Assembly (NCBI RefSeq): GCF_035539115.1
Contig: NZ_DATLJA010000069.1
Location: 1 to 40,154 of the forward strand
Source of the DNA: Desulfitobacterium_A sp035539115
Lineage (GTDB): Bacteria; Bacillota; Desulfitobacteriia; Desulfitobacteriales; Desulfitobacteriaceae
Direction: 5' to 3'
Length of the DNA: 40,154 nucleotides
Position numbers and translations under genes: made by a program. Positions 7,326 to 16,179 of the stretch are shown here, one piece after another. The stretch's first letter is position 1, and each line of letters starts with the position of its first letter. The notes under the pieces are model-generated. The model was not told where the DNA came from. It saw nothing but the letters and a program-made list of their open reading frames with translations, and did no database searches.

Positions 7326-8078
7326 TTACTTCGCCGACGGAGTGAGATAAGGCAGCGGATTTACGGGTCGCCCATCTTTGCGCAATTCAAAATGGAGCCA
7401 TGGTTTTTTCAGCGGAGCCGAAAGCCCAACAGTACCGATAACATCGCCCGCCTGAACGGCTTGACCCTTTTGGACATTAACATCTCCGAGATTGGCGAGA
7501 ACTGTCGTCCACCCATTGGCAAAATCCAGCTTGACGAGTCGACCCAGTTGGGGATCATCCCCTACCTGTGTCACGACCCCTTGATAGGGAGAAACAACGG
7601 GGATACCTAAAGCACTTCCAATATCAATTCCATTGTGCATACTTCCCTTTCCTTGACTATCCATCGACCCAAAGGGCGCCGTAACTGGACCAGAAAGAGG
7701 AGGAACGAACTTTCCTTGCATCGTTGCATCGACCGGAGTTGATTTTACTCCGAGAGGACCCATCCCCAGCACTTCTTTAACCATATCATTCATCGAAGCG
7801 TATAAATTCCCGTTTTGAATCGTTCCCTGATAAACGGAATAGATCGAATGAGAGAGAATATCTTCCCCCTTTGAAGCAAAAAAAATCATTAGAAAAAATG
7901 CTACCGCAAGTGCTGATTTTTTTTGTATCCCTGTCCAAGTGTAGAGAATTTCTCGTTTGGATCGTTTTGGAGGATTCCGTTTCACTGGCCAATCCTCATA
8001 CTTTGTTCCTCGCTCACGTCCTACCTCTTGGGCCGCTCTTTCCCATTCCCAATCGTCCCAACGTTCAAATGGATTCAT
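7326..8078 (-). CDS. spoIVFA: SpoIVFA-like membrane protein with degenerate LytM/M23 domain
   Basis: The 250-residue protein has a hydrophilic N-terminus, one membrane segment (about 54-68) and a C-terminal LytM domain (about 128-245). The motif HNGIDIG keeps H148 and D152. The usual HxH is WLH (W227, H229), and the YxH-type motif is ANLGD. One catalytic His is lost, so hydrolase activity is unlikely. SpoIVFA inhibits and anchors SpoIVFB until its LytM domain is cleaved by SpoIVB. The position directly upstream of spoIVFB supports that role. ATG at 8078 is chosen (AAGGGG nine bases upstream) over the TTG at 8087, which abuts that site. Confidence 0.75.
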   Translation of the reverse strand: MNPFERWDDWEWERAAQEVGRERGTKYEDWPVKRNPPKRSKREILYTWTGIQKKSALAVAFFLMIFFASKGEDILSHSIYSVYQGTIQNGNLYASMNDMVKEVLGMGPLGVKSTPVDATMQGKFVPPLSGPVTAPFGSMDSQGKGSMHNGIDIGSALGIPVVSPYQGVVTQVGDDPQLGRLVKLDFANGWTTVLANLGDVNVQKGQAVQAGDVIGTVGLSAPLKKPWLHFELRKDGRPVNPLPYLTPSAK

Positions 8079-8122
8079 GCCTATCAACCCCTTAGCCCGT
8101 ACACTTACTTATGTTTATGCTA

Positions 8123-8163
8123 AGAGGGAAAAAAAAGAACTGCCTTGCACTCGCCAAGGCAGT
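8123..8163 (-). terminator. Intrinsic terminator after rodA
   Basis: CTGCCTTG (8140-8147) pairs perfectly with CAAGGCAG (8155-8162). On the minus strand the stem is followed by TTCTTTTTTTT. It separates rodA from spoIVFA-spoIVFB. Confidence 0.9.
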
Positions 8164-8191
8164 CTTCGGTCGGAGTAAAATATTTTTAGAG

Positions 8192-9355
8192 CTAAAACAT
8201 AAGTCGCTGTCGCCTGATGTTAATACTTAACAATAGACCGATCCCTAGCATATTAGTCCACATCGTACTTCCACCGTAACTGATCAAAGGAAGCGGAATT
8301 CCTGTAACTGGCATGATTCCAGAAGTCATCCCAACATTAACGAGGAGGTGAAAAACAAACATGCTCACAACTCCACTACCCACGAGCATTCCATATACAT
8401 CTCTCGATTTCATCGCGATGTTGATCGCTCGTAGTAAGAACATAGCAAATAAAAATAGCAGCGTAATCGTTCCAATAAAACCGAACTCTTCCCCGACCAC
8501 CGAAAAGATAAAGTCGGTATGGTGCTCCGGCAAAAAGTTGAGCTGACCTTGTGTCCCCTGCCGGTACCCCTTACCCCACAGGCCACCTGAGCCAATGGCC
8601 CAAATGGATTGAATAATATGATACCCGTTCCCCGAGGTATCCGACATTGGGTCCATAAAAATAGTCAAACGCTTCAGCTGATAATCCTGCATCGGTAAAG
8701 GAAGACCTTGAGCAAATTTCAGAAAGCCAGGCAGATCCTTAGCAAAGTGCAACCATAAGGCAACTCCTAAGATTAAGGCGCCGCCCAGCAAAAGTCCTCC
8801 GAATTTCCAGGGGTTGGCCCCAGCGACAAACATCATCCCAATAAAAATCGCCGCCAGAACTAAAGTGGTTCCTAAATCAGGTTGTTTAAAAATGAGTGCC
8901 ATCGGGACAGCAACAAATAAAAACGGAGGAATAAAATCGCGGAAACGATTCAATTTGCCTTGCCGTTTGGCGAGAAAATCAGCCAGGGCTAAAATAATAA
9001 AAATCTTAGCAAATTCAGAAGGCTGAATATTAAAACTTGATGTCACCGGAATCCAGCGTTGTGCCCCTCCGACAGAAATGCCAAAGATAAAAACGGCGCT
9101 TAATAAAGCAATGTTAAATCCATAGATCCACCAACTATACCGTCTGAGCTTTTGATAATCAATCGACGCAACTACAGCAGCAATCACTATCCCCGTCGCG
9201 ATCCACATCGCCTGGTTCTTAACATAAAAATAGGGTTGAGATTTAATTACATTTAAGGATGCTGTACTTAAGATCAATAGACTAGCACCCAAAAGGAGCG
9301 AAAGAATAAATATAAAAAGAAAATCTAGATTTTTAAAGGTGCGTCGATCAAGCAT
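8192..9355 (-). CDS. rodA: RodA, SEDS peptidoglycan polymerase of the elongasome
   Basis: The 387-residue, roughly ten-segment membrane protein shows all SEDS hallmarks: PSEFAK with the conserved Glu (E114), HHTDFIFSVVGEEFG with the catalytic Asp (D281), and PVTGIPLPLISYGG near the C-terminus. RodA polymerises lipid II into glycan strands during side-wall growth, working with a class B PBP. mrdA is nearby and mreBCD are in the same cluster. Length is normal and the ATG has AAGGGGT upstream. It is flanked by terminators on both sides, so it may have its own promoter. Confidence 0.93.
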   Translation of the reverse strand: MLDRRTFKNLDFLFIFILSLLLGASLLILSTASLNVIKSQPYFYVKNQAMWIATGIVIAAVVASIDYQKLRRYSWWIYGFNIALLSAVFIFGISVGGAQRWIPVTSSFNIQPSEFAKIFIILALADFLAKRQGKLNRFRDFIPPFLFVAVPMALIFKQPDLGTTLVLAAIFIGMMFVAGANPWKFGGLLLGGALILGVALWLHFAKDLPGFLKFAQGLPLPMQDYQLKRLTIFMDPMSDTSGNGYHIIQSIWAIGSGGLWGKGYRQGTQGQLNFLPEHHTDFIFSVVGEEFGFIGTITLLFLFAMFLLRAINIAMKSRDVYGMLVGSGVVSMFVFHLLVNVGMTSGIMPVTGIPLPLISYGGSTMWTNMLGIGLLLSINIRRQRLMF

Positions 9356-9412
9356 AAAAAATACCCCTTTGTCACTTCTTGTTTCTAATTATAACATAAG
9401 GGACTTCGAATT

Positions 9413-9460
9413 TAAAAAGGGTTGTCCCAGTTTTGATTGCCAACTGAAACAACCCTTCCT
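9413..9460 (-). terminator. Intrinsic terminator after minE
   Basis: AAGGGTTGT (9417-9425) pairs perfectly with ACAACCCTT (9449-9457). AGTT/AACT can pair inside the loop. On the minus strand the stem is followed by a T-rich run (TTTTTAAATT). It lies between minE and rodA. Confidence 0.85.
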
Positions 9461-9488
9461 CAATTTTAAAAATGCGTTAAAAATATTG

Positions 9489-9776
9489 TCAAAGTTGAAC
9501 CTTATCCTTTGACGCGTAATCTCTCCTCATCCGGATAACGGGAATATTCGCTACTAAAGCGACTTCCCGATCTTCCTGACTTAGATTAACCTCTAGAGCT
9601 GATTCATCAATGTCCATATAGTTGGAAATTACCTTGATCAAATCCTCTTTCAAGGAGTTTAACATCTGGGGTGAAATGTCAGACCGGTCATGTACGAGGA
9701 CAAGCCGCAAGCGTTCTTTGGCAATATTTTTTGACGAACTTTCCTTACCGAGCATCCGGCTAATAAACTCTAACAA
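9489..9776 (-). CDS. minE: MinE, topological specificity factor of cell division
   Basis: From a TTG start at 9776 the protein reads LLEFISRMLGKE, then SKNIAKERLRLVLVHDR, which is the membrane-targeting helix and the anti-MinCD helix of MinE. The C-terminal dimerisation part (LEVNLSQEDREVALVANIP) is complete. The 95-residue length fits the family. AGGAGG lies eight bases before the TTG. An ATG upstream at 9806 would overlap the end of minD and add an atypical extension. MinE stimulates MinD ATPase and drives pole-to-pole oscillation. Bacillus lacks it and uses DivIVA/MinJ instead, so this organism has the oscillator type. It is the third gene of minCDE. Confidence 0.93.
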   Translation of the reverse strand: MLEFISRMLGKESSSKNIAKERLRLVLVHDRSDISPQMLNSLKEDLIKVISNYMDIDESALEVNLSQEDREVALVANIPVIRMRRDYASKDKVQL

Positions 9777-9805
9777 GCTCTCTTCCTCCTCTCTGTATCC
9801 AAGCA

Positions 9806-10600
9806 CTAGCGCATCCCGAAAAATTTCTTAACCTTGTCCATAAAACCGTCTGGAGCTTCAAGGTTCATTAGTGGTACCTCTTCTCCCTGGATTCTTCGGG
9901 TAATGCGGCGATAAGCTTCTCCTGCATGGGAGGAATTATCTGATACCGCAGGCTCCCCACGGTTTGTTGAGATAACGATGCTTTCATCATCAGGGACAAC
10001 CCCGATCAGATCAATTGCTAGAATATCCATGATATCCGAAATATCCATCATGTCGCCGCGTTTTACCATCGCGGGGCGAATCCGGTTAATAATCAAGCGT
10101 GGATTCTTAAGATCAGCGGCCTCTAACAGCCCAATAATTCGGTCGGCATCACGGACCGCACTTACCTCTGGTGTCGTTACCACAATAGCGCGGTCGGCAC
10201 CGGCGATCGCATTGCGAAAGCCTTGTTCAATTCCTGCAGGACAATCAATGATCGCATAGTCAAATTCATTCTTCAGTTCCAGGGCTAAAGCCTTCATTTG
10301 CTCGGGGTTAACTGCCGTCTTGTCTTTCGTTTGAGCAGCAGGTAGAAGATAAAGGTTCTCGTAGCGTTTATCCTTAATCAATGCTTGCCTTAAGCGACAA
10401 TTCCCACTGGTCACATCCACAATATCATAAACAATCCGGTTCTCCAGGCCCATCACCACATCTAAATTTCGCAAGCCGATATCTGTATCGACCAAAACCA
10501 CGTTATGCCCTGCTGCAGCAAGGCCGGTACCAATGTTGGCCGAGGTGGTCGTTTTACCAACTCCTCCTTTTCCCGATGTCACGACAATAACGTCTCCCAT
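9806..10600 (-). CDS. minD: MinD, septum-site-determining ATPase
   Basis: The 264-residue protein starts MGDVIVVTSGKGGVGKTTT, containing the deviant Walker A motif of MinD/ParA ATPases. DTDIGLRNLDVVMGLENRI and IIDCPAGIEQGF follow, and the C-terminal amphipathic helix FMDKVKKFFGM is the membrane-targeting sequence. MinD recruits MinC to the membrane and is displaced by MinE. ATG at 10600 is chosen from the conserved N-terminus. The frame extends upstream to 10642, nearly to the end of minC, but those residues are not family-like. It is the middle gene of minCDE, with minE starting 29 bases after it. Confidence 0.96.
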   Translation of the reverse strand: MGDVIVVTSGKGGVGKTTTSANIGTGLAAAGHNVVLVDTDIGLRNLDVVMGLENRIVYDIVDVTSGNCRLRQALIKDKRYENLYLLPAAQTKDKTAVNPEQMKALALELKNEFDYAIIDCPAGIEQGFRNAIAGADRAIVVTTPEVSAVRDADRIIGLLEAADLKNPRLIINRIRPAMVKRGDMMDISDIMDILAIDLIGVVPDDESIVISTNRGEPAVSDNSSHAGEAYRRITRRIQGEEVPLMNLEAPDGFMDKVKKFFGMR

Positions 10601-10653
10601 ATTTAAACCTACCTTTCCATAATTCTCATGTATTCTACCCAAAATATGTCGTT

Positions 10654-11334
10654 CTATCTCCCTTTTCCTCTTAGCCCTGTCATTTGTACTCCTTCAACCA
10701 TTAGCTGATTCTCTTTGATTTTAGCAATTTCAGGACCCCGCCAATCATCCGTTCCTTCCGGTGAACGAGCCACTACATCCGCGATCCGTAATTGAGTCGG
10801 CGCGAGATGATAGGCACTAACGGTTGCTTTGCGTTCCCCGGTCGCTCCAGCATGGGCAACCCCGCGGAGTGAACCCATAACGGCAATATTTCCTGTTGCT
10901 ATTATCTCAGCTCCAGGATTGACATCCCCGAGAACCACAACGTGTCCTTCAAATTGTATACTAGCTCCCGAGCGTAGAGTCCGTTCCACAAAAAGACAAG
11001 GACCCTCAACCGTCCCCTCATCCCATATTCGCGCTTTCACAGGTTCCTGATTGACTGAAACTAAATTATGGCTTGGAGTATACACTTGGTCTGCCTTTAA
11101 CCACCCGGCTGGGGTGAGTCCATGTTGGGTAAGGGTTTGGCTCAATTGCTCTTTTTGTTCTACCGAGAAGACCTTATCCCCTCCGTAGCAGCGGACAGCC
11201 GCTCCTTGAAGGAATTGTTCTGAATCTCTTAAAAGCCCCTGAAGTTCATCCATCAAAACTGCGAAATCCTCCTCAGGGTCCAGGTATAACACCAGTCCAT
11301 CTCGAGTTCCCTTTAAGGCTATGTGTTCTATCAA
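10654..11334 (-). CDS. minC: MinC, septum site-determining inhibitor of FtsZ
   Basis: The protein is about 226 residues. The N-terminal FtsZ-interacting domain (IALKGTRDGLVLYLDPEEDF) is followed by a linker and the right-handed beta-helix MinC_C domain: RSGASIQFEGHVVVLGDVNP, then GNIAVMGSLRGVAHAGATG, then IRIADV-like LRIADVVA. MinC blocks FtsZ assembly where MinD places it. Two in-frame TTG codons could be the start, at 11334 and 11340. The first is preferred because the G-rich site GGGGG is better spaced from it. The promoter lies about 80-110 bases upstream, after the mrdA terminator. Confidence 0.93.
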   Translation of the reverse strand: MIEHIALKGTRDGLVLYLDPEEDFAVLMDELQGLLRDSEQFLQGAAVRCYGGDKVFSVEQKEQLSQTLTQHGLTPAGWLKADQVYTPSHNLVSVNQEPVKARIWDEGTVEGPCLFVERTLRSGASIQFEGHVVVLGDVNPGAEIIATGNIAVMGSLRGVAHAGATGERKATVSAYHLAPTQLRIADVVARSPEGTDDWRGPEIAKIKENQLMVEGVQMTGLRGKGR

Positions 11335-11414
11335 TGCCAATCCCCCATCGCCTAAATAAGATGCTTGTCCAAACGGCTCGAAGGAAGTTATTGATCTTTC
11401 TGCAGTTTCAGACG

Positions 11415-11442
11415 TTCATATAAGTTCTACAAAACAGGTCAA
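11415..11442 (-). promoter_or_regulatory. Candidate sigmaA promoter of minCDE
   Basis: On the minus strand TTGACC (11437-11442) and TATGAA (11415-11420) are 16 bases apart. This lies between the terminator after mrdA and the minC start, as expected for a separate min transcript. The -10 is a moderate match. Confidence 0.45.
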
Positions 11443-11454
11443 ATACCCTTTATC

Positions 11455-11490
11455 CTCATAAAAAAAAACGAGGATGATTTTCCTCGTTTT
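11455..11490 (-). terminator. Intrinsic terminator after mrdA
   Basis: AACGAGGA (11467-11474) pairs with TCCTCGTT (11481-11488). On the minus strand nine T residues follow. The plus strand also has a short T run, so the hairpin could work in both directions. Confidence 0.9.
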
Positions 11491-11521
11491 TCAACTCTAT
11501 TTCGAACCTTTATTGCCAAAA

Positions 11522-13588
11522 TCAACCACCACTCGTTGATTTCCAGCCAAAATATTGCATAAAAGCAGCTTTAGCGACATACCCCGCTGTATCACCGCCA
11601 TGGCCCCCGTAGGCGACTACACCTGCAAAGGCAATTTGCGGATCATCATAAGGCGCAAAAGCGACATACATTCCGTTATAGAGGCTCCCCTCAACTGTAT
11701 CTTTTGAACCAATCTGAGCAGTACCGGTTTTACCCCCGCCTGAATATTGAGGAACATCTGCGAATAGCCAATTGGCTGTTCCCTCGCCACTCGTAACAGC
11801 AGCCATTCCTTGTTTCACAATCTCCATATTTTGGGGAGAAACGGATACATTATTGAGAACCTGGGGTTGATTTTGTTCAATAACGTTCCCACTGACCGGA
11901 TCCAAAATTTTGTCCACGACATAGGGTTTCATGTGTTTTCCCCCGTTGACTAGAGTCGCCACATAATTCGCCAGTTGGACAGGAGTGTAAGTATTAGCTC
12001 CTTGACCAATAGCAGCATTGAAACTATCATAAATCTTCCAGTCGACTTGATATTGATCATTGACCGCTTGTATTTCGGCTTTCTTTTTATTTAAAAGGTT
12101 TTGCTTTGTCTTATCATCCGGTGCCTGAGCAATCTGTGTTGCATAATTCGTTTCAATCGTTTTTAACTTATTGTCCCTGATATTCCCAATATATGCTTTC
12201 TTCCACTCAGCCGAAGGAGCTATCCCGATTGCTTCACCCGGTAGATCGATCCCGCTTTTAACCCCTAAGCCAAACTCGTTGGACAGCTGCTTCATCAGTT
12301 CCGGGTTAGCATCAAAGACCCGACGTCCGACAATTTGAAAGTAGATATTTGAAGAATTCGCGAGCCCGCGCGTCATATTGACCATCCCGAATTTACTTCC
12401 ACCCCACTCCTCAAACCCTTGCTTCTGAACACTTGCTGATCCAAGGGATGACATCTCATCTAGAAAAGAGTCAGTAGGAGTAACAACGCCTGCTTGCAAG
12501 GCCGCCATCGCTGTGATCATCTTATAAGTTGAACCCGGAGGATAGAGGCCTGAAAGGGCCCAGTTATTGGACGCAGCATCTTTATCCTGAAAATATCTCT
12601 TGGCGACATCATCAGAAATGGTGCCAATCAAATCATTAGGATTCATGTAAGGGCGAGAGGCCATCGCTAAAATCTTCCCGGTTTTAACATCGATCACTAC
12701 CGCCGCCCCTGTTTGGGCATCAGCGTAAGTCTTTTGCACCTTAGCAATGACCTCGTCCAAACTGCTCTGCACAGTCTGTTGGAGCTGGGCATCAAGCGTT
12801 AATTGAATCGTTTTTCCTGGTTGAGCAGGCTGGATGACTTCCTTGCTGATCGGTCGCGCGCTGTTATCCACAATAACTTGCTGAGTTCCTTCTCGGCCAC
12901 GCAACCAATAATCATAGCTTTTCTCAACCCCCATCTTACCGACAATATCTCCCTGAGCATACGTAAAGCCATTTTGTTGAGCCAAAGGTTGTTGGCTTAA
13001 TTGGGGTATCTCATCAGGACTGATTTCTCGAACATAGCCCAGGACTTGACCCATTAAAGTCTCTTGGGGATAAAAACGTACAGGTATGGCATCAATGCTT
13101 ACTCCGGGAAGTTCATCTTGATGCTCAGCGATTACAGCTTGAAGTGTTTCCGGTACCTTCGATAAGACATTGACCGGGCGGTATCTTTCCCATTGCTGAT
13201 TTTGAATCATCGCAAAGATATCCTCGGTAATCGCTTCCACAGATTCCGCTTGGTTGGGCCAGTAGGGTTTAATAAACCCTGCCAGGCGACCCACGACATC
13301 CTTCCAATTCATATTCTTCGCTTTTTGTAAATCTAGCCAATCAATGGTTAAGGCAAATTCCGGGACACTCGTAGCCATCACTGTACCATTGCGATCCTTA
13401 ATGTCGCCACGCGTCGCTGGTACTGCCACCAGTTGCATAACATTTCCTTCGGCCATTGTTGCATAATAGGACGATTGGGCAATCTGCAAACGATAAAGAT
13501 TAAACCCGAGAATTGCAAAAACCAGTATCACAACGATACTTAAACCCCATAACCGATGCAAATATGGTTTGCGCTCTTTCTCTTCCAT
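11522..13588 (-). CDS. mrdA: Penicillin-binding protein 2 (class B transpeptidase of the elongasome)
   Basis: The 688-residue protein has an N-terminal membrane anchor (about 13-33), a PBP dimerisation domain beginning VPATRGDIKDRNG, and a C-terminal transpeptidase domain. The active-site motifs are STYK (S353-K356), SSN (412-414) and KTGTAQ near residue 625. An insertion rich in K, Q and N (about 470-515) separates parts of the transpeptidase domain. Class B PBP2 crosslinks glycan made by RodA. It is the last gene of the mreB-mreC-mreD-mrdA unit and ends in a strong terminator. ATG has AGGAGG upstream. Confidence 0.93.
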   Translation of the reverse strand: MEEKERKPYLHRLWGLSIVVILVFAILGFNLYRLQIAQSSYYATMAEGNVMQLVAVPATRGDIKDRNGTVMATSVPEFALTIDWLDLQKAKNMNWKDVVGRLAGFIKPYWPNQAESVEAITEDIFAMIQNQQWERYRPVNVLSKVPETLQAVIAEHQDELPGVSIDAIPVRFYPQETLMGQVLGYVREISPDEIPQLSQQPLAQQNGFTYAQGDIVGKMGVEKSYDYWLRGREGTQQVIVDNSARPISKEVIQPAQPGKTIQLTLDAQLQQTVQSSLDEVIAKVQKTYADAQTGAAVVIDVKTGKILAMASRPYMNPNDLIGTISDDVAKRYFQDKDAASNNWALSGLYPPGSTYKMITAMAALQAGVVTPTDSFLDEMSSLGSASVQKQGFEEWGGSKFGMVNMTRGLANSSNIYFQIVGRRVFDANPELMKQLSNEFGLGVKSGIDLPGEAIGIAPSAEWKKAYIGNIRDNKLKTIETNYATQIAQAPDDKTKQNLLNKKKAEIQAVNDQYQVDWKIYDSFNAAIGQGANTYTPVQLANYVATLVNGGKHMKPYVVDKILDPVSGNVIEQNQPQVLNNVSVSPQNMEIVKQGMAAVTSGEGTANWLFADVPQYSGGGKTGTAQIGSKDTVEGSLYNGMYVAFAPYDDPQIAFAGVVAYGGHGGDTAGYVAKAAFMQYFGWKSTSGG

Positions 13589-13641
13589 ATCAAAAGTTCC
13601 TCCTGGTTACCCTCTCAATAAATATGTTGATATTCGTTATT

Positions 13642-14148
13642 CTACCTCTCATACTTCGGGCGGTATTTAAGCCAGCCCTTCCCAAAGGAATGGTGAATCC
13701 ATGGATAGCTAACCGGAACTAGAATCGCATTATATAGCGCAACACCAGTTATTAACCGCAAAGCATCATTAATCGTCCACTGGACACCTACTCCTAGGCT
13801 CAAAAAGGCAACAAACACCTGGCCAGCAAACGTCACCAAAAAAACGAGTAACGTGATTAACGGGAAATTTTCCCGATTCCAACGCTGAGCGAGCCAACTA
13901 CTCAAAAGGGCAACTCCAGTCAAGGTTAAGGAGTACATGCCAAAGTGTCGACCGAGGTAAAAGTCCTCCAGAATACCAGCACCCAGACCCCAGAACGCCC
14001 CATACAGGGGTCGGTGGTGTAAGGCCATATAAATTGTGAAAAGCATAATTAAGTCCGGTTTTATGCCATCCCACGACCAAAAAGAAAAAACTGTTCCCGG
14101 TAAGATCAAGCTAAGAAGAAGCATGCTAAGCATTAAAAGATAACGCAT
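13642..14148 (-). CDS. mreD: MreD, rod-shape-determining membrane protein
   Basis: The 168-residue hydrophobic protein has about five or six membrane segments. The sequence PGTVFSFWSWDGIKPDLIMLFTIY and the GLGAGILEDFYLG segment match the MreD family, whose PDL and G-x-x-x-D-x-x-x-G patterns are conserved. MreD bridges MreC and the RodA/PBP2 complex. It starts two bases after mreC ends, behind GGAGGGG, which supports translational coupling. Length is typical. Confidence 0.9.
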   Translation of the reverse strand: MRYLLMLSMLLLSLILPGTVFSFWSWDGIKPDLIMLFTIYMALHHRPLYGAFWGLGAGILEDFYLGRHFGMYSLTLTGVALLSSWLAQRWNRENFPLITLLVFLVTFAGQVFVAFLSLGVGVQWTINDALRLITGVALYNAILVPVSYPWIHHSFGKGWLKYRPKYER

Positions 14149-14149
14149 T

Positions 14150-15019
14150 TTATTGCCCCTCCGCCTTCTTCACAATATACACCTCTTCAAGTGATTCAAG
14201 ATCCTCCAAGGGCTTGATATAGGCCGTCTTCAGAAGTCCGGAAGGTTCAAGTTGAATTTGTTCGACTTTACCGATTGGGACATCTTTCGGATAGACTCCA
14301 CCGAATCCAGAAGTAAGCACGAGATCGCCGATATTAACATTATCCTCACGGCGAAAGAGCATCTGTAAATTACCGTCTGCATCGAGCCGAGAGGTTCTTT
14401 TAAAGGTTCCACGAACAATACCAAACGTAGCTGTACCTGTGCTCCCACGGATCAGCGCACTCACTTGCCCCTCTCCGTCCGTAAGCAGAAGCACCTCACT
14501 AGTACTGGGGGTAACTGCTACTACCTTACCGACTAATCCATACTGAGCAATTATAGGATTATTAACAGCAACCCCGTCCTGACTCCCTCGGTTTAAGGTA
14601 ATCGTCTGATACCAGGCTGTTGGGTTGCGATTGATGATACTCGCGCCTGCCTTCGTATATTTACTCAAAGTAGGGCTGTTAAAAAAGCCCTGATCGAGCG
14701 CGTTGAACCTCATTCCAGCCAATACCTGTTCTTTTAATTCTATATTATCACCTGTGAGTTGTTCCACTTTTTGCTTAAGTGCCTGGTTTTCCGCTTCTAC
14801 AGTTCGGAAATTCCAGATCGCACGCGTATTATTCCGAATCCCATTTCCCACTTGTAACACTACACCTTCAACAGGACTTAACACACGCTGCAAAGCTCCG
14901 CCCACTGGGTTGGGAAAATGATTTCCAACCCCAGTCAAACGAATACTAACCAGTACGCCTAAAATTAGAAAGAAAACGAGAACCGTAATTCCCGTAGCCG
15001 AAACTCTTCTTTTCCCCAC
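14150..15019 (-). CDS. mreC: MreC, rod-shape-determining protein
   Basis: The 289-residue bitopic protein has a membrane segment at about 10-30 and a coiled coil (AIWNFRTVEAENQALKQKVE, then LTGDNIELKEQ). The beta-rich MreC core follows: SIINRNPTAWYQTITLNRGS, GLVGKVVAVTPSTSEVLLLTD, and VLTSGFGGVYPKDVPIGKV. MreC forms filaments or dimers outside the membrane that activate PBP2-RodA. The start is GTG at 15019 with GGGGAGG upstream. It sits between mreB and mreD in the standard order. Confidence 0.94.
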   Translation of the reverse strand: MGKRRVSATGITVLVFFLILGVLVSIRLTGVGNHFPNPVGGALQRVLSPVEGVVLQVGNGIRNNTRAIWNFRTVEAENQALKQKVEQLTGDNIELKEQVLAGMRFNALDQGFFNSPTLSKYTKAGASIINRNPTAWYQTITLNRGSQDGVAVNNPIIAQYGLVGKVVAVTPSTSEVLLLTDGEGQVSALIRGSTGTATFGIVRGTFKRTSRLDADGNLQMLFRREDNVNIGDLVLTSGFGGVYPKDVPIGKVEQIQLEPSGLLKTAYIKPLEDLESLEEVYIVKKAEGQ

Positions 15020-15035
15020 CGAGGTTTCCTCCCCG

Positions 15036-16055
15036 CTATGCCTTTTGCAAAGCAGCTATTCTGCGGAGAATTTCAGCATTTTCTAAAACCTTTCCTGTGC
15101 CGAGAGCAACACAAGAGAGCGGATCCTCGGCCAGATGGACCGGCATCCCTGTCTCATCAGCGATCAGCATATCCAGATTTCGGAGAAGTGAACCTCCACC
15201 TGCCATCATAATTCCACGATCCATAATATCAGACGCCAATTCAGGAGGCGTTTTTTCCAAGCAAGACTTGATCGCCTCGACAATCGCCATAACCGTCTCT
15301 TGTAACGCATCTTGTATTTCTAGTGCAGTCACTTCAATTGTCTTCGGTAAACCTGTCAGAAGATCCCGACCCCGAACGGTATAGGTCATTCCTTCTTCTG
15401 CCTTATAGGCCGACCCAATCTCCGTCTTAATATCCTCGGCAGTCCGATACCCGATCATCAAATTGTACCGGCGCTTGATGTGCGCGACAATGGCATCGTC
15501 CATTTCGTCCCCCGCAACTCGGATGGAACGGCTGGTAACAATCCCTCCGAGGGAAATTACAGCCACTTCCGTTGTTCCTCCACCGATGTCGACAATCATA
15601 TTTCCGGTAGGCTCACCCACCGGAAGCCCTGCCCCAATCGCAGCAGCCATGGGTTCTTCCATGATGATAGGTTCCTTTGCGCCCGCTACCAGCGCGGCCT
15701 CTTTGACAGCCCGTTCTTCGACGGGAGTAACCCCTGAAGGAACACAGATTACGACCCGCGGTCGGCCAAAAGGAGATTCTGTACCCAAAGCTCGAGAAAT
15801 GAAATATTTCAACATTTTTTGGGTAACGTTAAAATCGGATATAACCCCATCTTTTAAGGGGCGAATTGCGACGATATTACTTGGAGTTCGGCCAATCATC
15901 TCTTTCGCTTTATCCCCAACAGCCAGCGGAGTTTTCTTTTCGATATCCATCGCGACAACGGAGGGTTCGCGAACCACAACTCCCTTTCCGCGCATATAAA
16001 CCAGCGTATTTGCCGTTCCCAGATCAATTCCTAGGTCTTTACCAAACATCATCAT
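15036..16055 (-). CDS. mreB: MreB, actin-like cell shape protein
   Basis: The 339-residue protein carries the actin-fold ATPase motifs: phosphate 1 GKDLGIDLGTANTLVY, phosphate 2 NMIVDIGGGTTEVAVIS, and the adenosine motif IMMAGGGSLLRNLD. It polymerises under the membrane and steers the elongation machinery. The first of three ATG codons is used because AAGGAG lies eight bases upstream. A possible promoter on the minus strand is TTGTCA (16116-16121) with CATATT (16092-16097) at an 18-base spacing. This would make mreB the head of its own transcript as well as part of read-through from radC. Confidence 0.97.
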   Translation of the reverse strand: MMMFGKDLGIDLGTANTLVYMRGKGVVVREPSVVAMDIEKKTPLAVGDKAKEMIGRTPSNIVAIRPLKDGVISDFNVTQKMLKYFISRALGTESPFGRPRVVICVPSGVTPVEERAVKEAALVAGAKEPIIMEEPMAAAIGAGLPVGEPTGNMIVDIGGGTTEVAVISLGGIVTSRSIRVAGDEMDDAIVAHIKRRYNLMIGYRTAEDIKTEIGSAYKAEEGMTYTVRGRDLLTGLPKTIEVTALEIQDALQETVMAIVEAIKSCLEKTPPELASDIMDRGIMMAGGGSLLRNLDMLIADETGMPVHLAEDPLSCVALGTGKVLENAEILRRIAALQKA

Positions 16056-16179
16056 CTAAGAAGCTCCTTCCGTTTCTTCAAATCTAAAAACAATATGGGG
16101 ACAATATTTCTTACGTGACAAGTTTATTAATTCAGTAGGTTGGATATCGTCCAATTAATGGATTTCCTTTTTCTGTCCC

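Noticed and set aside
15463..15999. 178-codon plus-strand open frame
   Set aside because: It lies entirely opposite mreB, has Pro/Ser/Thr-rich shadow composition and no ribosome binding site.
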